Source: an uncultured bacterium (GTDB lineage Bacteria > Muiribacteriota > Ozemobacteria > Ozemobacterales > Ozemobacteraceae). Taken from it: a DNA stretch of 47,853 bases. Positions 34,003 to 41,479 of the stretch are shown here, one piece after another (position 1 is the stretch's first letter; every line of letters starts with the position of its first letter). The translations under genes were made by a program, and so were the position numbers. The notes beneath the pieces are model-generated. The model was not told the DNA's origin and made no database searches. It saw only the letters and a program-made list of their open reading frames with translations. The stretch is from NCBI GenBank assembly GCA_946407375.1, contig CAMJNS010000007.1, forward strand, positions 1-47,853, in the 5' to 3' direction.

Positions 34003-36816
34003 AGTAACATCGTCATCTGGTTCAGTGCCGTCTTCCCATTTATCATAATTATTAAATAAAGTTTTTATCATTTTTTCAGGGTTTTCGCCCATCATTTCAG
34101 AAAGACTGTTCTTAAACCTATCATACCCATATTGCTCTGGAGTTTTGCCTGTTGCTTCGATAATACCATCGGTGTAAAAAACAACAGTATCACCTTCATC
34201 AAGAACATATTCTTCCGTATTTTTCTTTCTAATCTTCTTCTGCGAACCAACTGGGAAACCAGTCATTTTTAATTCTGTAATTTCTCCATCTTTAGATAGT
34301 TTCATTGGGAAATTATGACCACAATCAAAGAAAACAGATTTTCCTGTAGGTAAATTTACTATAGTCGCAAATAGAGTAATCATCTTTTTCACAGGAGGTT
34401 TATTAAAATATGTATTAATAACTGAATTTAAATTATTAAATAATGTTATTAAATCTCTTGTTTGATTAAAGCCATGATAAAGAACAGCTTTTGCAATAGC
34501 CATAATAAGAGCTGATGCAGCTCCATGCCCAGAAACGTCACCAATAATAATGCATAAGTTATCTTCATCTAGAAGTTTTATATCAAAATAGTCTCCACCA
34601 ACTGCAGAAGCCATTCTATTGTTAAAAGATAGTTGATAACCTTTTAACACAGGCAAAGACTTTGGCAGTAATGATTCCTGAATATATTTAGCTAATTGCA
34701 TTTCTTTAAGATCGCCAATCATCTTATTAAAACTTTGAGCCAAACCACCAAATTCATCATTTTGCAATGCTTCTATTCTAAATTCAGAATTTCTTTCTTT
34801 TATTGCTTTTATACCATCTTCAAGGCGTTTAACCGGATAAATAAATGTCCCTGCTAATTGATAACCTATAGCCAAAACAATTATAATAAATATAACAATG
34901 CACGAATTAATCATTAACCCTAAAGATGTCAATTTATTTTCAATTATTTCGTAGGGATAAAGAGCATAATAAGAGTAACCCTTTATCTTAAAACTTTTTA
35001 TAGCCAATAAAAGATATCTTTTCGAATTAATATCAACTTGAGTTTCAATAGGCTTTCCCATAAATTTTAATCTTCTGGTAATAGCCTTTAATTCCTTAGT
35101 ATAAGAATAACTTGAAATCCATTCTTCATTTCTATCATTATGAACTAAAATTTGATAATTCTTTTCTTTAGGGTTTGTTTCACAAAGTTTCAAACGTTTA
35201 TACAAATAATCTCGTAAAGCATTGTTGGTCATCCTTAAAGCCATAAAAAATTCTGTTCCATTTTTCGTCTGCTTAAGACTCCAATAAACATAAAACTCTA
35301 AAGTGCCAAATATAAGATTTTGAACCAAATCAGGTCTTAACCAAAAATTATTCAAATTGGCCTCTGGGCTAGTCATTGCTTCTCTCAACCCAGGGTCAAC
35401 AGTTTCCATAAGATTTGTCTTAAGATTTTTATCTATACAACATTTGGAAAAAGCTTCTGCAACAGCACTTAATCCTTCAAAAACAACATAGTTTGTAATG
35501 TGATTTATTATGGAAGCATCAGAAGCTAATCTTCTATCTATTAAAACCAAATCATGCTTTGCTAACAAATCATTTAAATACTTACGACAATTTTCATCTT
35601 CATCATAATGCTCAAAATCATTAACTATTTTTCTGAAATCTTCTTGAAAGAGTTTTGTTGAATTTCCCAACTCACTATCAATATTTAAGAGAATATCACG
35701 ACTTTCGTTTCCAAACTCAGTTATTAAGTTTTCCTTCATATCAGTAACATACTGATAACCTAAATAAGAAAACCCTGCCACTGGTGTTACTACTGCAATA
35801 AGAAAAAGAGCAATAAGTTTTATTCTTATTGAAATATATAAATTGGGCTTTTTAACCACCCAAACGTAAATAGCTATAACTATAAGAGCCGTAAGAAAAA
35901 TGAAATAAATAAAATAGTTAAGATAATTATCGTAGATACCTTTTTTACTTTTAATTCCACCAAGAATCCAATAATCATTAAGCTGAATAGCTCTCCAAAG
36001 AGTATTTCTATTATCTATATATCCACCACTTGGATACATCATTACTGTTCTAAGATAAATATTGTCATAAACGTTATTATTTAAACTATTTTTAAGTAAA
36101 TGATTAACTCCATCTGGATCTTTTATGAATAAATTATTGAAATATTTAATATAACGATTAACAATCTCTTCAAGCCTGAATTCAAATGAAGGAATATCCC
36201 AAAATACTAGCAAAATTCCTTTTTTAGGATTATCATCGCAATTCATCCAATAAACAAAACCATTTCTAGTATTAACTATTATTGGCATTACAATATCGCG
36301 GCTTTCTAAAAAAGTCCCTAACTTAAACTCGTTCCCAAGAAGGCTTCTTAGCTGTTTTTTATATTTGGTAGCAAAATTAGACCTGGCTTTATAATCACTT
36401 ATAATAGTTTCCCAAAGCTTAGTAGCTAAAAATCTGGACTTTAAAGAATAATTAACCGGAGTTATCAAAGAGCCTTTATTGTCAAAAACATATAAGTCTG
36501 GATCAGACTTTAAAAAAGCTTTTAACTTATTATAATAGTCCCAATAAGCTTTTATATCTTTTTCGTTTTTTCTAAAAGAAAACCAAGCTCCTCTACCAAC
36601 TTTTAACAAAAAAGAATCTGGAGCGATTTCACTTTCTATATCTTTAAGACTGTTCTCTAGATTAGTGGATAGTTCTGCAATATGTTTATCAGATTCTATC
36701 TTTATAACGTTATAGCCTAAATAAAGAATAACCATTAATGGAAGCAAAACAAATAAACCTAATGGTGCGGCGTGGATTATAAATATAGAAAAGTATTTTC
36801 GGAATAATAATTTCAT
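33946..36816 (-). CDS. HAMP-SpoIIE (RsbU-type) membrane phosphatase, active site intact
   Basis: The protein has 956 residues from ATG 36816; a TTG at 36831 is also possible but less likely. The layout matches the convergent paralogue: helix near 8-35, outer region, helix pair (about 300-325 and 335-358), second outer region, helix near 640-662, HAMP segment (PVKRLEDGIKAIKERNSEFR) and an intact SpoIIE domain with VGGDYFD (Asp742), GDVSGHG (Asp760), YTDG (about 883) and DDDVT (about 935). The expected substrate is a phosphorylated STAS protein. No ribosome site is evident. The last 18 codons plus the stop lie antisense to the DDIT-coding end of the plus-strand gene, so transcription of the two could interfere. 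Confidence 0.9.
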   Translation of the reverse strand: MKLLFRKYFSIFIIHAAPLGLFVLLPLMVILYLGYNVIKIESDKHIAELSTNLENSLKDIESEIAPDSFLLKVGRGAWFSFRKNEKDIKAYWDYYNKLKAFLKSDPDLYVFDNKGSLITPVNYSLKSRFLATKLWETIISDYKARSNFATKYKKQLRSLLGNEFKLGTFLESRDIVMPIIVNTRNGFVYWMNCDDNPKKGILLVFWDIPSFEFRLEEIVNRYIKYFNNLFIKDPDGVNHLLKNSLNNNVYDNIYLRTVMMYPSGGYIDNRNTLWRAIQLNDYWILGGIKSKKGIYDNYLNYFIYFIFLTALIVIAIYVWVVKKPNLYISIRIKLIALFLIAVVTPVAGFSYLGYQYVTDMKENLITEFGNESRDILLNIDSELGNSTKLFQEDFRKIVNDFEHYDEDENCRKYLNDLLAKHDLVLIDRRLASDASIINHITNYVVFEGLSAVAEAFSKCCIDKNLKTNLMETVDPGLREAMTSPEANLNNFWLRPDLVQNLIFGTLEFYVYWSLKQTKNGTEFFMALRMTNNALRDYLYKRLKLCETNPKEKNYQILVHNDRNEEWISSYSYTKELKAITRRLKFMGKPIETQVDINSKRYLLLAIKSFKIKGYSYYALYPYEIIENKLTSLGLMINSCIVIFIIIVLAIGYQLAGTFIYPVKRLEDGIKAIKERNSEFRIEALQNDEFGGLAQSFNKMIGDLKEMQLAKYIQESLLPKSLPVLKGYQLSFNNRMASAVGGDYFDIKLLDEDNLCIIIGDVSGHGAASALIMAIAKAVLYHGFNQTRDLITLFNNLNSVINTYFNKPPVKKMITLFATIVNLPTGKSVFFDCGHNFPMKLSKDGEITELKMTGFPVGSQKKIRKKNTEEYVLDEGDTVVFYTDGIIEATGKTPEQYGYDRFKNSLSEMMGENPEKMIKTLFNNYDKWEDGTEPDDDVTLIALKRISSQNNESNVIH

Positions 36817-36877
36817 GGTATTAACAATCAACTTTTTTATATAATACCATTACTTAAAAAAAATGTCTTTATCTCTT

Positions 36878-37288
36878 CTATTTTAAACTATTTTTAAAAG
36901 CTTCTGGTTCTTTTAAAGAAGCAACAAAAGATTCTATTCTTTCTATTATTTCGGGAGACATTTGGTGTTCAAGTTTACAGGCTTCCTTCTGAGAATAATC
37001 TTCATCAAAGCCAAGAATATTTTGAAAAAAGTTTTGTAAAATATTGTGGTATTTATCTAAAGATTCGATTACTTCTTTACCTTTTTGAGAAAGAGTAACT
37101 GGTCGATAAGTGTGATAATTAATCAACCCGTTTTCTGCTAGTCTTTGAAGAGCACTAGTTACAGAGGAACGCTTACATCCCATCTTCTCTGCTAATACAG
37201 AAGGACTTACAGCCCCATCTTGTGCCTGTATGTCAGCAATTGCTTCTAAATATGATTCCAAGGCAAGAGATACACGTTCCATTCTCAA
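36878..37288 (-). CDS. DtxR/MntR-family metal-dependent transcription repressor
   Basis: The 136-residue protein has an N-terminal winged helix (LESYLEAIADIQAQDGAVSPS, then MGCKRSSVTSALQRLAENGLI) and the DtxR-type metal-binding and dimerisation domain (EVIESLDKYHNILQNFFQNIL, then EACKLEHQMSPEIIERIESFV). His, Cys, Glu and His in these segments are the usual ligands. It lacks the SH3-like third domain, so it resembles MntR and short IdeR forms. Members repress iron or manganese uptake genes when metal is plentiful. The nearby feoAB and metal-chelate ABC genes, and palindromes upstream of them, make iron control likely (inference). An autoregulatory site may lie at 37366-37378. Confidence 0.9.
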   Translation of the reverse strand: MRMERVSLALESYLEAIADIQAQDGAVSPSVLAEKMGCKRSSVTSALQRLAENGLINYHTYRPVTLSQKGKEVIESLDKYHNILQNFFQNILGFDEDYSQKEACKLEHQMSPEIIERIESFVASLKEPEAFKNSLK

Positions 37289-37365
37289 CTCCCTGTATAT
37301 ATAACTATAAATCCATTCGATTACTAAAATACTATTTATTCCTTTGTTTCGTCAACCTTTTTGAG

Positions 37366-37378
37366 AAATAGTCTATTT
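37366..37378. promoter_or_regulatory. Palindrome AAATAG-T-CTATTT in the regulator's upstream region
   Basis: A perfect 13-base odd palindrome between the divergent DtxR-like and membrane-protein genes. It shares the 9 bases TAGTCTATT with box 1 upstream of feoA (41338-41346), and lies next to the -35 position of a TATAAT. It may be an autoregulatory site of the repressor; the evidence is sequence similarity only. Confidence 0.4.
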
Positions 37379-37398
37379 TGTTTTTTGACAATTATTGA

Positions 37399-37404
37399 TA
37401 TAAT
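37399..37404 (+). promoter_or_regulatory. -10 box TATAAT before the membrane-protein gene
   Basis: A perfect TATAAT lies about 52 bases before the start. The -35 at 17 bases spacing (TTTTGT, 37376-37381) is poor. A perfect TTGACA at 37385-37390 is too close to pair with it, and has no good -10 of its own. Confidence 0.4.
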
Positions 37405-37455
37405 TTAGCAAATTTTTAATCATACCAAATAAAATGAATTAGAGGATTTGTTAGA

Positions 37456-38061
37456 ATGGCTGGAAAATCTCCGCTCTATATAGACCGAGATAATTATGTT
37501 CTAAAATTGCCATTTTCAATGCAACAAGCTGGTATAACAGGCATTATTGCAGGAATAATTTTTATACCTATTGTAGTTTATTATTTTGGAGCAGATTATA
37601 CTATTTCTCACGGTGAAGTCTTTGCTTTAATTTTAGCTATTATCGTAACCCCTATTTTTTTGTATGGCAGTAAAAGAAGATTATCTTTCAATACTTCAAC
37701 AAAAGACATTTTTTACGAGGGAACCTATTGCTTTATCCCATATTCAAAGAAGATTTGCAAATTTGATGACATTATAGTTCTTGGCGTTCAAGGAATAGAA
37801 AATCATCTTCAAAAGAAAGTCTACTATACATATCATTTAGTCTATGTCACAAAACAAAAACCAGATAAATTTGAAGAAATGATTCATGCTGGTGATAATG
37901 AAATAACCTTTGATGACCTCAATAAAATAGGTGAAATACTCTCTAAGATAATCGACCGCAAGTTTATAAAAGGTGAACATCAGCGTTCTATTAGTATTTA
38001 TGAAGAAGATGGCCTGCAGACTTATGGTTTAGGCAACTGCCAGATAAAAAACCTAGACTAG
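37456..38061 (+). CDS. Membrane protein of unknown function, two helices plus PH-like domain
   Basis: The 201-residue protein has a short leader, two membrane helices (about 25-46 and 54-72), and a soluble C-terminal part of strands and a final helix (ISFDDLNKIGEILSKI-like, about 155-172). The layout, a helix pair followed by YSKKICKFDDIIVLGVQG and a strand-rich stretch, recalls bacterial PH-domain membrane proteins, but no signature is firm. I do not recognise a family. An AGAGG site (37441-37445) lies 10 bases before the ATG. It diverges from the DtxR-like gene. No gene follows on the same strand for over 3 kb, so it is probably transcribed alone. Confidence 0.75.
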   Translation: MAGKSPLYIDRDNYVLKLPFSMQQAGITGIIAGIIFIPIVVYYFGADYTISHGEVFALILAIIVTPIFLYGSKRRLSFNTSTKDIFYEGTYCFIPYSKKICKFDDIIVLGVQGIENHLQKKVYYTYHLVYVTKQKPDKFEEMIHAGDNEITFDDLNKIGEILSKIIDRKFIKGEHQRSISIYEEDGLQTYGLGNCQIKNLD

Positions 38062-38170
38062 TTTGAATTGTTAGACAGGATTCAGAGTATATTTACGTCA
38101 TCGCGAGGTGCCACTTGAAAACTGGCAGTGACGGGGTGGTGACCCAACCAGAGTAAAATAGAATATAGTT

Positions 38171-38290
38171 CGGTCAGCAGCTTGTTCGACCTTATTCTCC
38201 TCCGCGGTCTCTGAAACTTTTCTACCTTTGGAGTATTTTTTAGGGAACGACCTTGTGCGGAGAATAGAAGGTCTCGCGTCTGCTGACCGA
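38171..38290. repeat. 120-bp long imperfect hairpin
   Basis: The ends CGGTCAGCAG (38171-38180) and CTGCTGACCG (38280-38289) are perfect complements. Further in, GACCTT pairs with AAGGTC, ATTCTCC with GGAGAAT, and GGTC (38206-38209) can pair with GACC (38249-38252). The whole therefore folds into a rod of about 33 pairs with small bulges and an apical loop. It may be a MITE-like repeat or a structured RNA; I could not match it to a known RNA family. Confidence 0.65.
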
Positions 38291-38319
38291 TTTCATATAC
38301 GTCATTGCAGTTTTAAAAG

Positions 38320-38356
38320 CTTCCCCTCAAGGGGAAGTGGTCTGCTTTAGCAGACC
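38320..38356. repeat. Two adjacent compact hairpins
   Basis: CTTCCCCT-CA-AGGGGAAG (38320-38337) and GGTCTGC-TTTA-GCAGACC (38339-38356) follow each other with one base between. Both stems are perfect. They could act as a bidirectional transcription stop for the convergent genes, though no T run follows. Confidence 0.7.
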
Positions 38357-38394
38357 AAAAGGGTAACCTAAATAGAGTAAACCTCAAGTTATTC

Positions 38395-38492
38395 GTCAAT
38401 GCGAGGCATAGCTGTGGCGTTGCTGAAAGCAAAACGAAGTCCATCTAGAAGATAACTGGATCGCCACGCATACTTCGTATGCTCGCGATGAC
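38395..38492. repeat. 98-bp palindromic repeat including 35-bp hairpin copy 2
   Basis: The ends GTCAATGCGAG (38395-38405) and CTCGCGATGAC (38482-38492) are near-complementary (9 of 11). The last 35 bases (38458-38492) are a second copy of the hairpin at 22386-22420: inner stem GCATAC/GTATGC around a TTC loop and outer stem ATCGC/GCGAT. The layout matches the CGTCATTGCGAG-type repeats found between genes in many bacteria. Confidence 0.78.
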
Positions 38493-38538
38493 AGTTATAA
38501 CACTAAACTTAATTTATCACTGGTTAGGTCACCACCCC

Positions 38539-38627
38539 GGCTTGCTTTGCAAGCCACCCCTCCTCTCTCCTTTATCCAATTCCTCACTCCTAACTCCTAA
38601 TTCCTCATTCGCCAAGCTTTGCTTGGC
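38539..38627. repeat. Two GC-TTT-GC hairpins around heptad array E
   Basis: GGCTTGC-TTT-GCAAGCC (38539-38555) and GCCAAGC-TTT-GCTTGGC (38611-38627) are perfect 7-bp stems with the same TTT loop. Between them lies a heptad run (38565-38613) with units CTCTCCT, TTATCCA, ATTCCTC, ACTCCTA, ACTCCTA, ATTCCTC, ATTCGCC. Confidence 0.75.
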
Positions 38628-38651
38628 TCTCCCTCTCTCCTTCTCCTTACA

Positions 38652-38672
38652 CTCTCATCTCTTATCTCTCTT
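38652..38672. repeat. Heptad repeat reaching into the feoB 3' end, array F
   Basis: CTCTCAT, CTCTTAT, CTCTCTT continue the 7-base pattern of the neighbouring gap across the feoB stop codon (38655-38657) and its last codons. The last residues of FeoB (NKRDKR) are thus encoded by repeat DNA. Confidence 0.55.
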
Positions 38673-41066
38673 GTTTACGCACTTGTTGCAGCCTTCGCAA
38701 CCACAGCCACAACCGACGGCACTTGTTTTCCCTTTAAGACCATTTATCAATCTAGAAAGAAGCACCCAAGCTGCGATTAAAGCGATTATAACTACCGCTG
38801 CTTCCTGTGCGCCGTTGCTACCTCTTGCTGCTATTATTTCGCCGACTTTTAAAGTTATAAGGCTTATAATGTAAGCCAAACCGAAATAAGCAAATAGAGA
38901 GAAAATAGTAAACTTAGTTGAGCCACTTTCTTTCCAGAGTATACCAACAGTAGCGATACAGGGAACATAAAGCAAAGTAAACAGCATATAAACAAAAGCT
39001 TTCAAGGGTGTCATACCGTTTTTACCCATAGCAACCGCAAGTTTCTTTCGATTTTCTATGTTTTTAGCTTCAGCACCCTCTTCATCACTGTCTTCTTCGG
39101 TCTGATAGAGAACTGCAAGAGTTGAAACTAATGATTCCTTAGCAAAGAATCCAGGAATCAAAGTAACTGTTTCTTTCCAAGAGAAGCCTAAAGGAGCAAA
39201 AGCAGGGTGCATGAATTTACCTAAGCGTCCAAGATAGCTTCTTTCAGTCTTTTCTTCGTTTTTCTTAAAATTGATTTCGGAAGTAGCATCTTCGATTTGA
39301 GAATCAATTTCAGCTAATTTTTCTTCCTTTTCTTTGTCTGTAAGCTTAGATTTTTCTATTTCAGCTTTTTTAGCCAAGAATGGAGCTTCTATAACTGTTT
39401 TCTGACCAACATAATCGAAACTTAATTCTTCATCTTTAATTATTGGGAACGACTGCAAAGCCCATACCAATATAGAACCAGCAAGAACAACAGTTCCTGC
39501 CTTTTCTATAAAGTGCATAGCTTTTTCCTTAAGCATATTCCACACACTCTTAGGAGTAGGAATACGATAAGGGGGCATTTCAAGCAAAAATGGGCTGTCT
39601 TCCACCCTATTAGACAAAATACTTATAAAATGACCCAAGAACATAAGAACGATAAGGTCTATAACATATAGAACAAACATCCAGATTGTCGGATTTTCTG
39701 GGAAAAATGTTCCGCAAAGCAGTATAAATACTGGCAATCTTGCACTACAACTTACTAATGGAACAAGAAACATAGTAAGCATTCTTTGGAATTTGCTATC
39801 TATAATTCTTGTAGCCATGATTGCAGGAACATTACACCCAATGCCCATAACCATAGGAATAAAAGCTCTGCCTTGAAGGCCCATGCTTTTCATGGTTCTA
39901 TCGATAATGAAAGCAGCTCTAGACATATAACCAGAGTCTTCCAACAGAACTATCCAGAAAAATAGAATTAAGATATTCGGCAGGAATACTATAACTTGAC
40001 CTACACTCTTAATTACGCCTTCAACAACAAGCTCCTTCAATATTCCATCGCTCATGAAACCGCCAACCCAAGCAGCAAGCAAATTTACTAAAGCTTCAAG
40101 CCAATCCATAGGATACTGCCCAATTGTAAATGTGGTCCAGAAAACGAAATACATTAAAGCAGCAAATATAGGAATTCCCAAATATTTGTGAACAAGAAAT
40201 TTATCAATTTTCTGCTGACCTTCAGGAATACTCTTTTCAGGAACAGTAGCACAGACCTTTACCATTCTTTCTATTCTATGATAACGGTCTTCAGCTAAGT
40301 CGCAAGCTAATGTGGAAGGAGTAACTTTTTTGCCTTTTTCGGCACTAAGTTCTTCACAAAGTCTTTTTCTGATTTCTTCTAACTTTGGATTATCTTTTGT
40401 CGGTTTGCAAAGTGAATTAATAGCATTATACCGCTGAGTTGCGGTCGCTGTTTCCCATCTTAAATTATCTAGTTTGATAGCCTCTTTTGCTGTTTTTAGC
40501 CATTTTTCTGGAAGAGAAAGAGCAGATGAGGCTTTAGCTGTAATTTCAGATATGTCGCGTTTTCCCAAATACTCTACTAATGCAGGGACACCTTTACCTG
40601 TTCGACCTACAGTAGGATAAATTTCACAGCCTGTGAGATTTGAAAATTTTTGCAAATCTATTTTTCCACCCTGCTGAGTAAAAGAATCATAGCAGTTAAA
40701 ACTAATAACAGGATTAATACCTATTTCAATAAGCTGTGTCGTCAGGAACATATTTCTAATCAAATTAGTAGAATCAACTACATTTAACACTGTTCCGTGA
40801 GCAGCTTCATCTATCGCAGTCAAAACAACCCCTTCTTCAGGGGTTGCAGGTGTTAGAGAATAGGTTCCAGGAAGGTCGGTAATTTGAATATCACCATTTT
40901 TTGTGTGAGTAACACCTTCTAGTCGTTCAACCGTAACACCAGGCCAGTTGCCGACATGATGACGTTCGCCAGTTACCGCATTAAATAAACTTGTCTTTCC
41001 ACTATTTGGATTGCCTATGAGAAAAATACTTTGGGGAGTAATCTTCTTTTTTTGTTCCTGAGACAT
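38655..41066 (-). CDS. feoB: Ferrous iron transporter FeoB
   Basis: FeoB moves Fe2+ across the inner membrane using an N-terminal G domain. The 803-residue protein has G1 GNPNSGKTS (18-26), the switch segment HHVGNWPGVTVE, G3 DLPGTYSL, then helical linker and membrane domain with the two gate motifs (RLPVFILLCGTFFPEN and the later FFAKESLVSTLAVLY). A charged insert of about 50 residues (KLTDKEKEEKLAEIDSQIED and following) lies before the second gate. The C-terminus ends in a cysteine cluster, GCGCGCEGCNKC, as in FeoB proteins that lack a separate FeoC. It lies 5 bases after feoA. Iron control by the divergent-region boxes is likely. Confidence 0.97.
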   Translation of the reverse strand: MSQEQKKKITPQSIFLIGNPNSGKTSLFNAVTGERHHVGNWPGVTVERLEGVTHTKNGDIQITDLPGTYSLTPATPEEGVVLTAIDEAAHGTVLNVVDSTNLIRNMFLTTQLIEIGINPVISFNCYDSFTQQGGKIDLQKFSNLTGCEIYPTVGRTGKGVPALVEYLGKRDISEITAKASSALSLPEKWLKTAKEAIKLDNLRWETATATQRYNAINSLCKPTKDNPKLEEIRKRLCEELSAEKGKKVTPSTLACDLAEDRYHRIERMVKVCATVPEKSIPEGQQKIDKFLVHKYLGIPIFAALMYFVFWTTFTIGQYPMDWLEALVNLLAAWVGGFMSDGILKELVVEGVIKSVGQVIVFLPNILILFFWIVLLEDSGYMSRAAFIIDRTMKSMGLQGRAFIPMVMGIGCNVPAIMATRIIDSKFQRMLTMFLVPLVSCSARLPVFILLCGTFFPENPTIWMFVLYVIDLIVLMFLGHFISILSNRVEDSPFLLEMPPYRIPTPKSVWNMLKEKAMHFIEKAGTVVLAGSILVWALQSFPIIKDEELSFDYVGQKTVIEAPFLAKKAEIEKSKLTDKEKEEKLAEIDSQIEDATSEINFKKNEEKTERSYLGRLGKFMHPAFAPLGFSWKETVTLIPGFFAKESLVSTLAVLYQTEEDSDEEGAEAKNIENRKKLAVAMGKNGMTPLKAFVYMLFTLLYVPCIATVGILWKESGSTKFTIFSLFAYFGLAYIISLITLKVGEIIAARGSNGAQEAAVVIIALIAAWVLLSRLINGLKGKTSAVGCGCGCEGCNKCVNKRDKR

Positions 41067-41071
41067 TTTTA

Positions 41072-41302
41072 TTAAATTTCAACCTCTACAATTTCGGATT
41101 CACTTCGTCTAAGACCCAGTTGATAACCTCGAATTTCAAAGGTTGTAGGATCGCCCATTGGAGCCCTTTTCATAGCTTTTATTTGAGTGCCTGGTACAAA
41201 GCCTAAATCAAGGAGTCTTTGTGCTGTAGGTGATGTTGTGTCTATAGATGTAATTACGCCTGTTTTCCCTTCGGGAAGTTCTGCTAGACTTATATTTTGC
41301 AT
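41072..41302 (-). CDS. feoA: FeoA domain protein
   Basis: The 76-residue protein is a single SH3-like FeoA domain with LAELPEGKTGVITSI, LLDLGFVPGTQIKAMKRAPMGDP and a closing ESEIVEVEI. FeoA is a small cytoplasmic partner needed for FeoB function. An AAGGG site lies about 9 bases before the ATG on the minus strand. It is the first gene of the feoAB operon and lies next to three palindromic boxes (41333-41388). Confidence 0.95.
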   Translation of the reverse strand: MQNISLAELPEGKTGVITSIDTTSPTAQRLLDLGFVPGTQIKAMKRAPMGDPTTFEIRGYQLGLRRSESEIVEVEI

Positions 41303-41332
41303 AATTTTTACCCTTGATATTTTATTCTAAAT

Positions 41333-41388
41333 TAGACTAGTCTATTAAATTTAGAATAATCTAATTTTCTAAAGTTAGAATAATCTAA
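41333..41388. promoter_or_regulatory. Three tandem palindromic boxes, candidate DtxR-family operators
   Basis: Box 1 is TAGACTAGTCTA (41333-41344), a perfect palindrome. Boxes 2 and 3 are identical copies of TTAGAATAATCTAA (41351-41364 and 41375-41388), with TTAGA/TCTAA arms and start points 24 bases apart, close to two helical turns. The arms resemble DtxR/MntR-family half-sites. They sit between divergent feoAB and the metal-chelate ABC operon, where one repressor could silence both. The repressor encoded 4 kb away is the obvious candidate. No clear -10/-35 pair was assigned on either side. Confidence 0.65.
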
Positions 41389-41479
41389 TTATCCAAATAA
41401 GTCAATATATTTTTTTATTTTTATAAAATAAAGACTTATGGTATGATTAGGTAGCTAAAAATATTAAGGTTTTCTATTT

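Larger units (their letters stand above)
38132..38539. repeat. Inverted repeat pair flanking the 38.1-38.5 kb mosaic
   Basis: CGGGGTGGTGACCCAACCAG (38132-38151) is matched in reverse complement at 38520-38539 with one mismatch (T for C). The arms enclose about 370 bases that contain the other palindromes. Just outside and inside lies a second pair of identical 11-base ends, GTCATCGCGAG at 38097-38107 and CTCGCGATGAC at 38482-38492. No transposase is encoded between them. Confidence 0.7.
38062..38654. other. 593-bp intergenic mosaic of palindromes and repeats
   Basis: There is no credible gene here. The region is noticeably richer in G+C than its surroundings. It holds nested inverted repeats (38132-38151 with 38520-38539; 38097-38107 with 38482-38492), a long imperfect hairpin (38171-38290), several compact hairpins and two heptad runs. 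It separates the convergent membrane-protein and feoB genes, where a terminator would be expected. Confidence 0.75.

Noticed and set aside
36817..36831. TTG start for the minus-strand phosphatase
   Set aside because: An in-frame ATG five codons later sits directly before the charged start and first membrane helix; the TTG has no ribosome site.
37385..37390. Perfect TTGACA as the -35 of the 37456 gene
   Set aside because: At 16-18 bases downstream there is no acceptable -10 (GCAAAT at 17), and the TATAAT nearby is only 8 bases away.
38097..38492. Insertion sequence bounded by 11-base terminal inverted repeats
   Set aside because: The 396 bases between the ends encode no transposase and contain other palindromes, so they read better as nested non-coding repeats.
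38479..38874. Open frame of 131 codons on the plus strand
   Set aside because: It starts in repeats, runs antisense through feoB, and its product is a Leu/Ser/Pro-rich translation of heptads with no family features.
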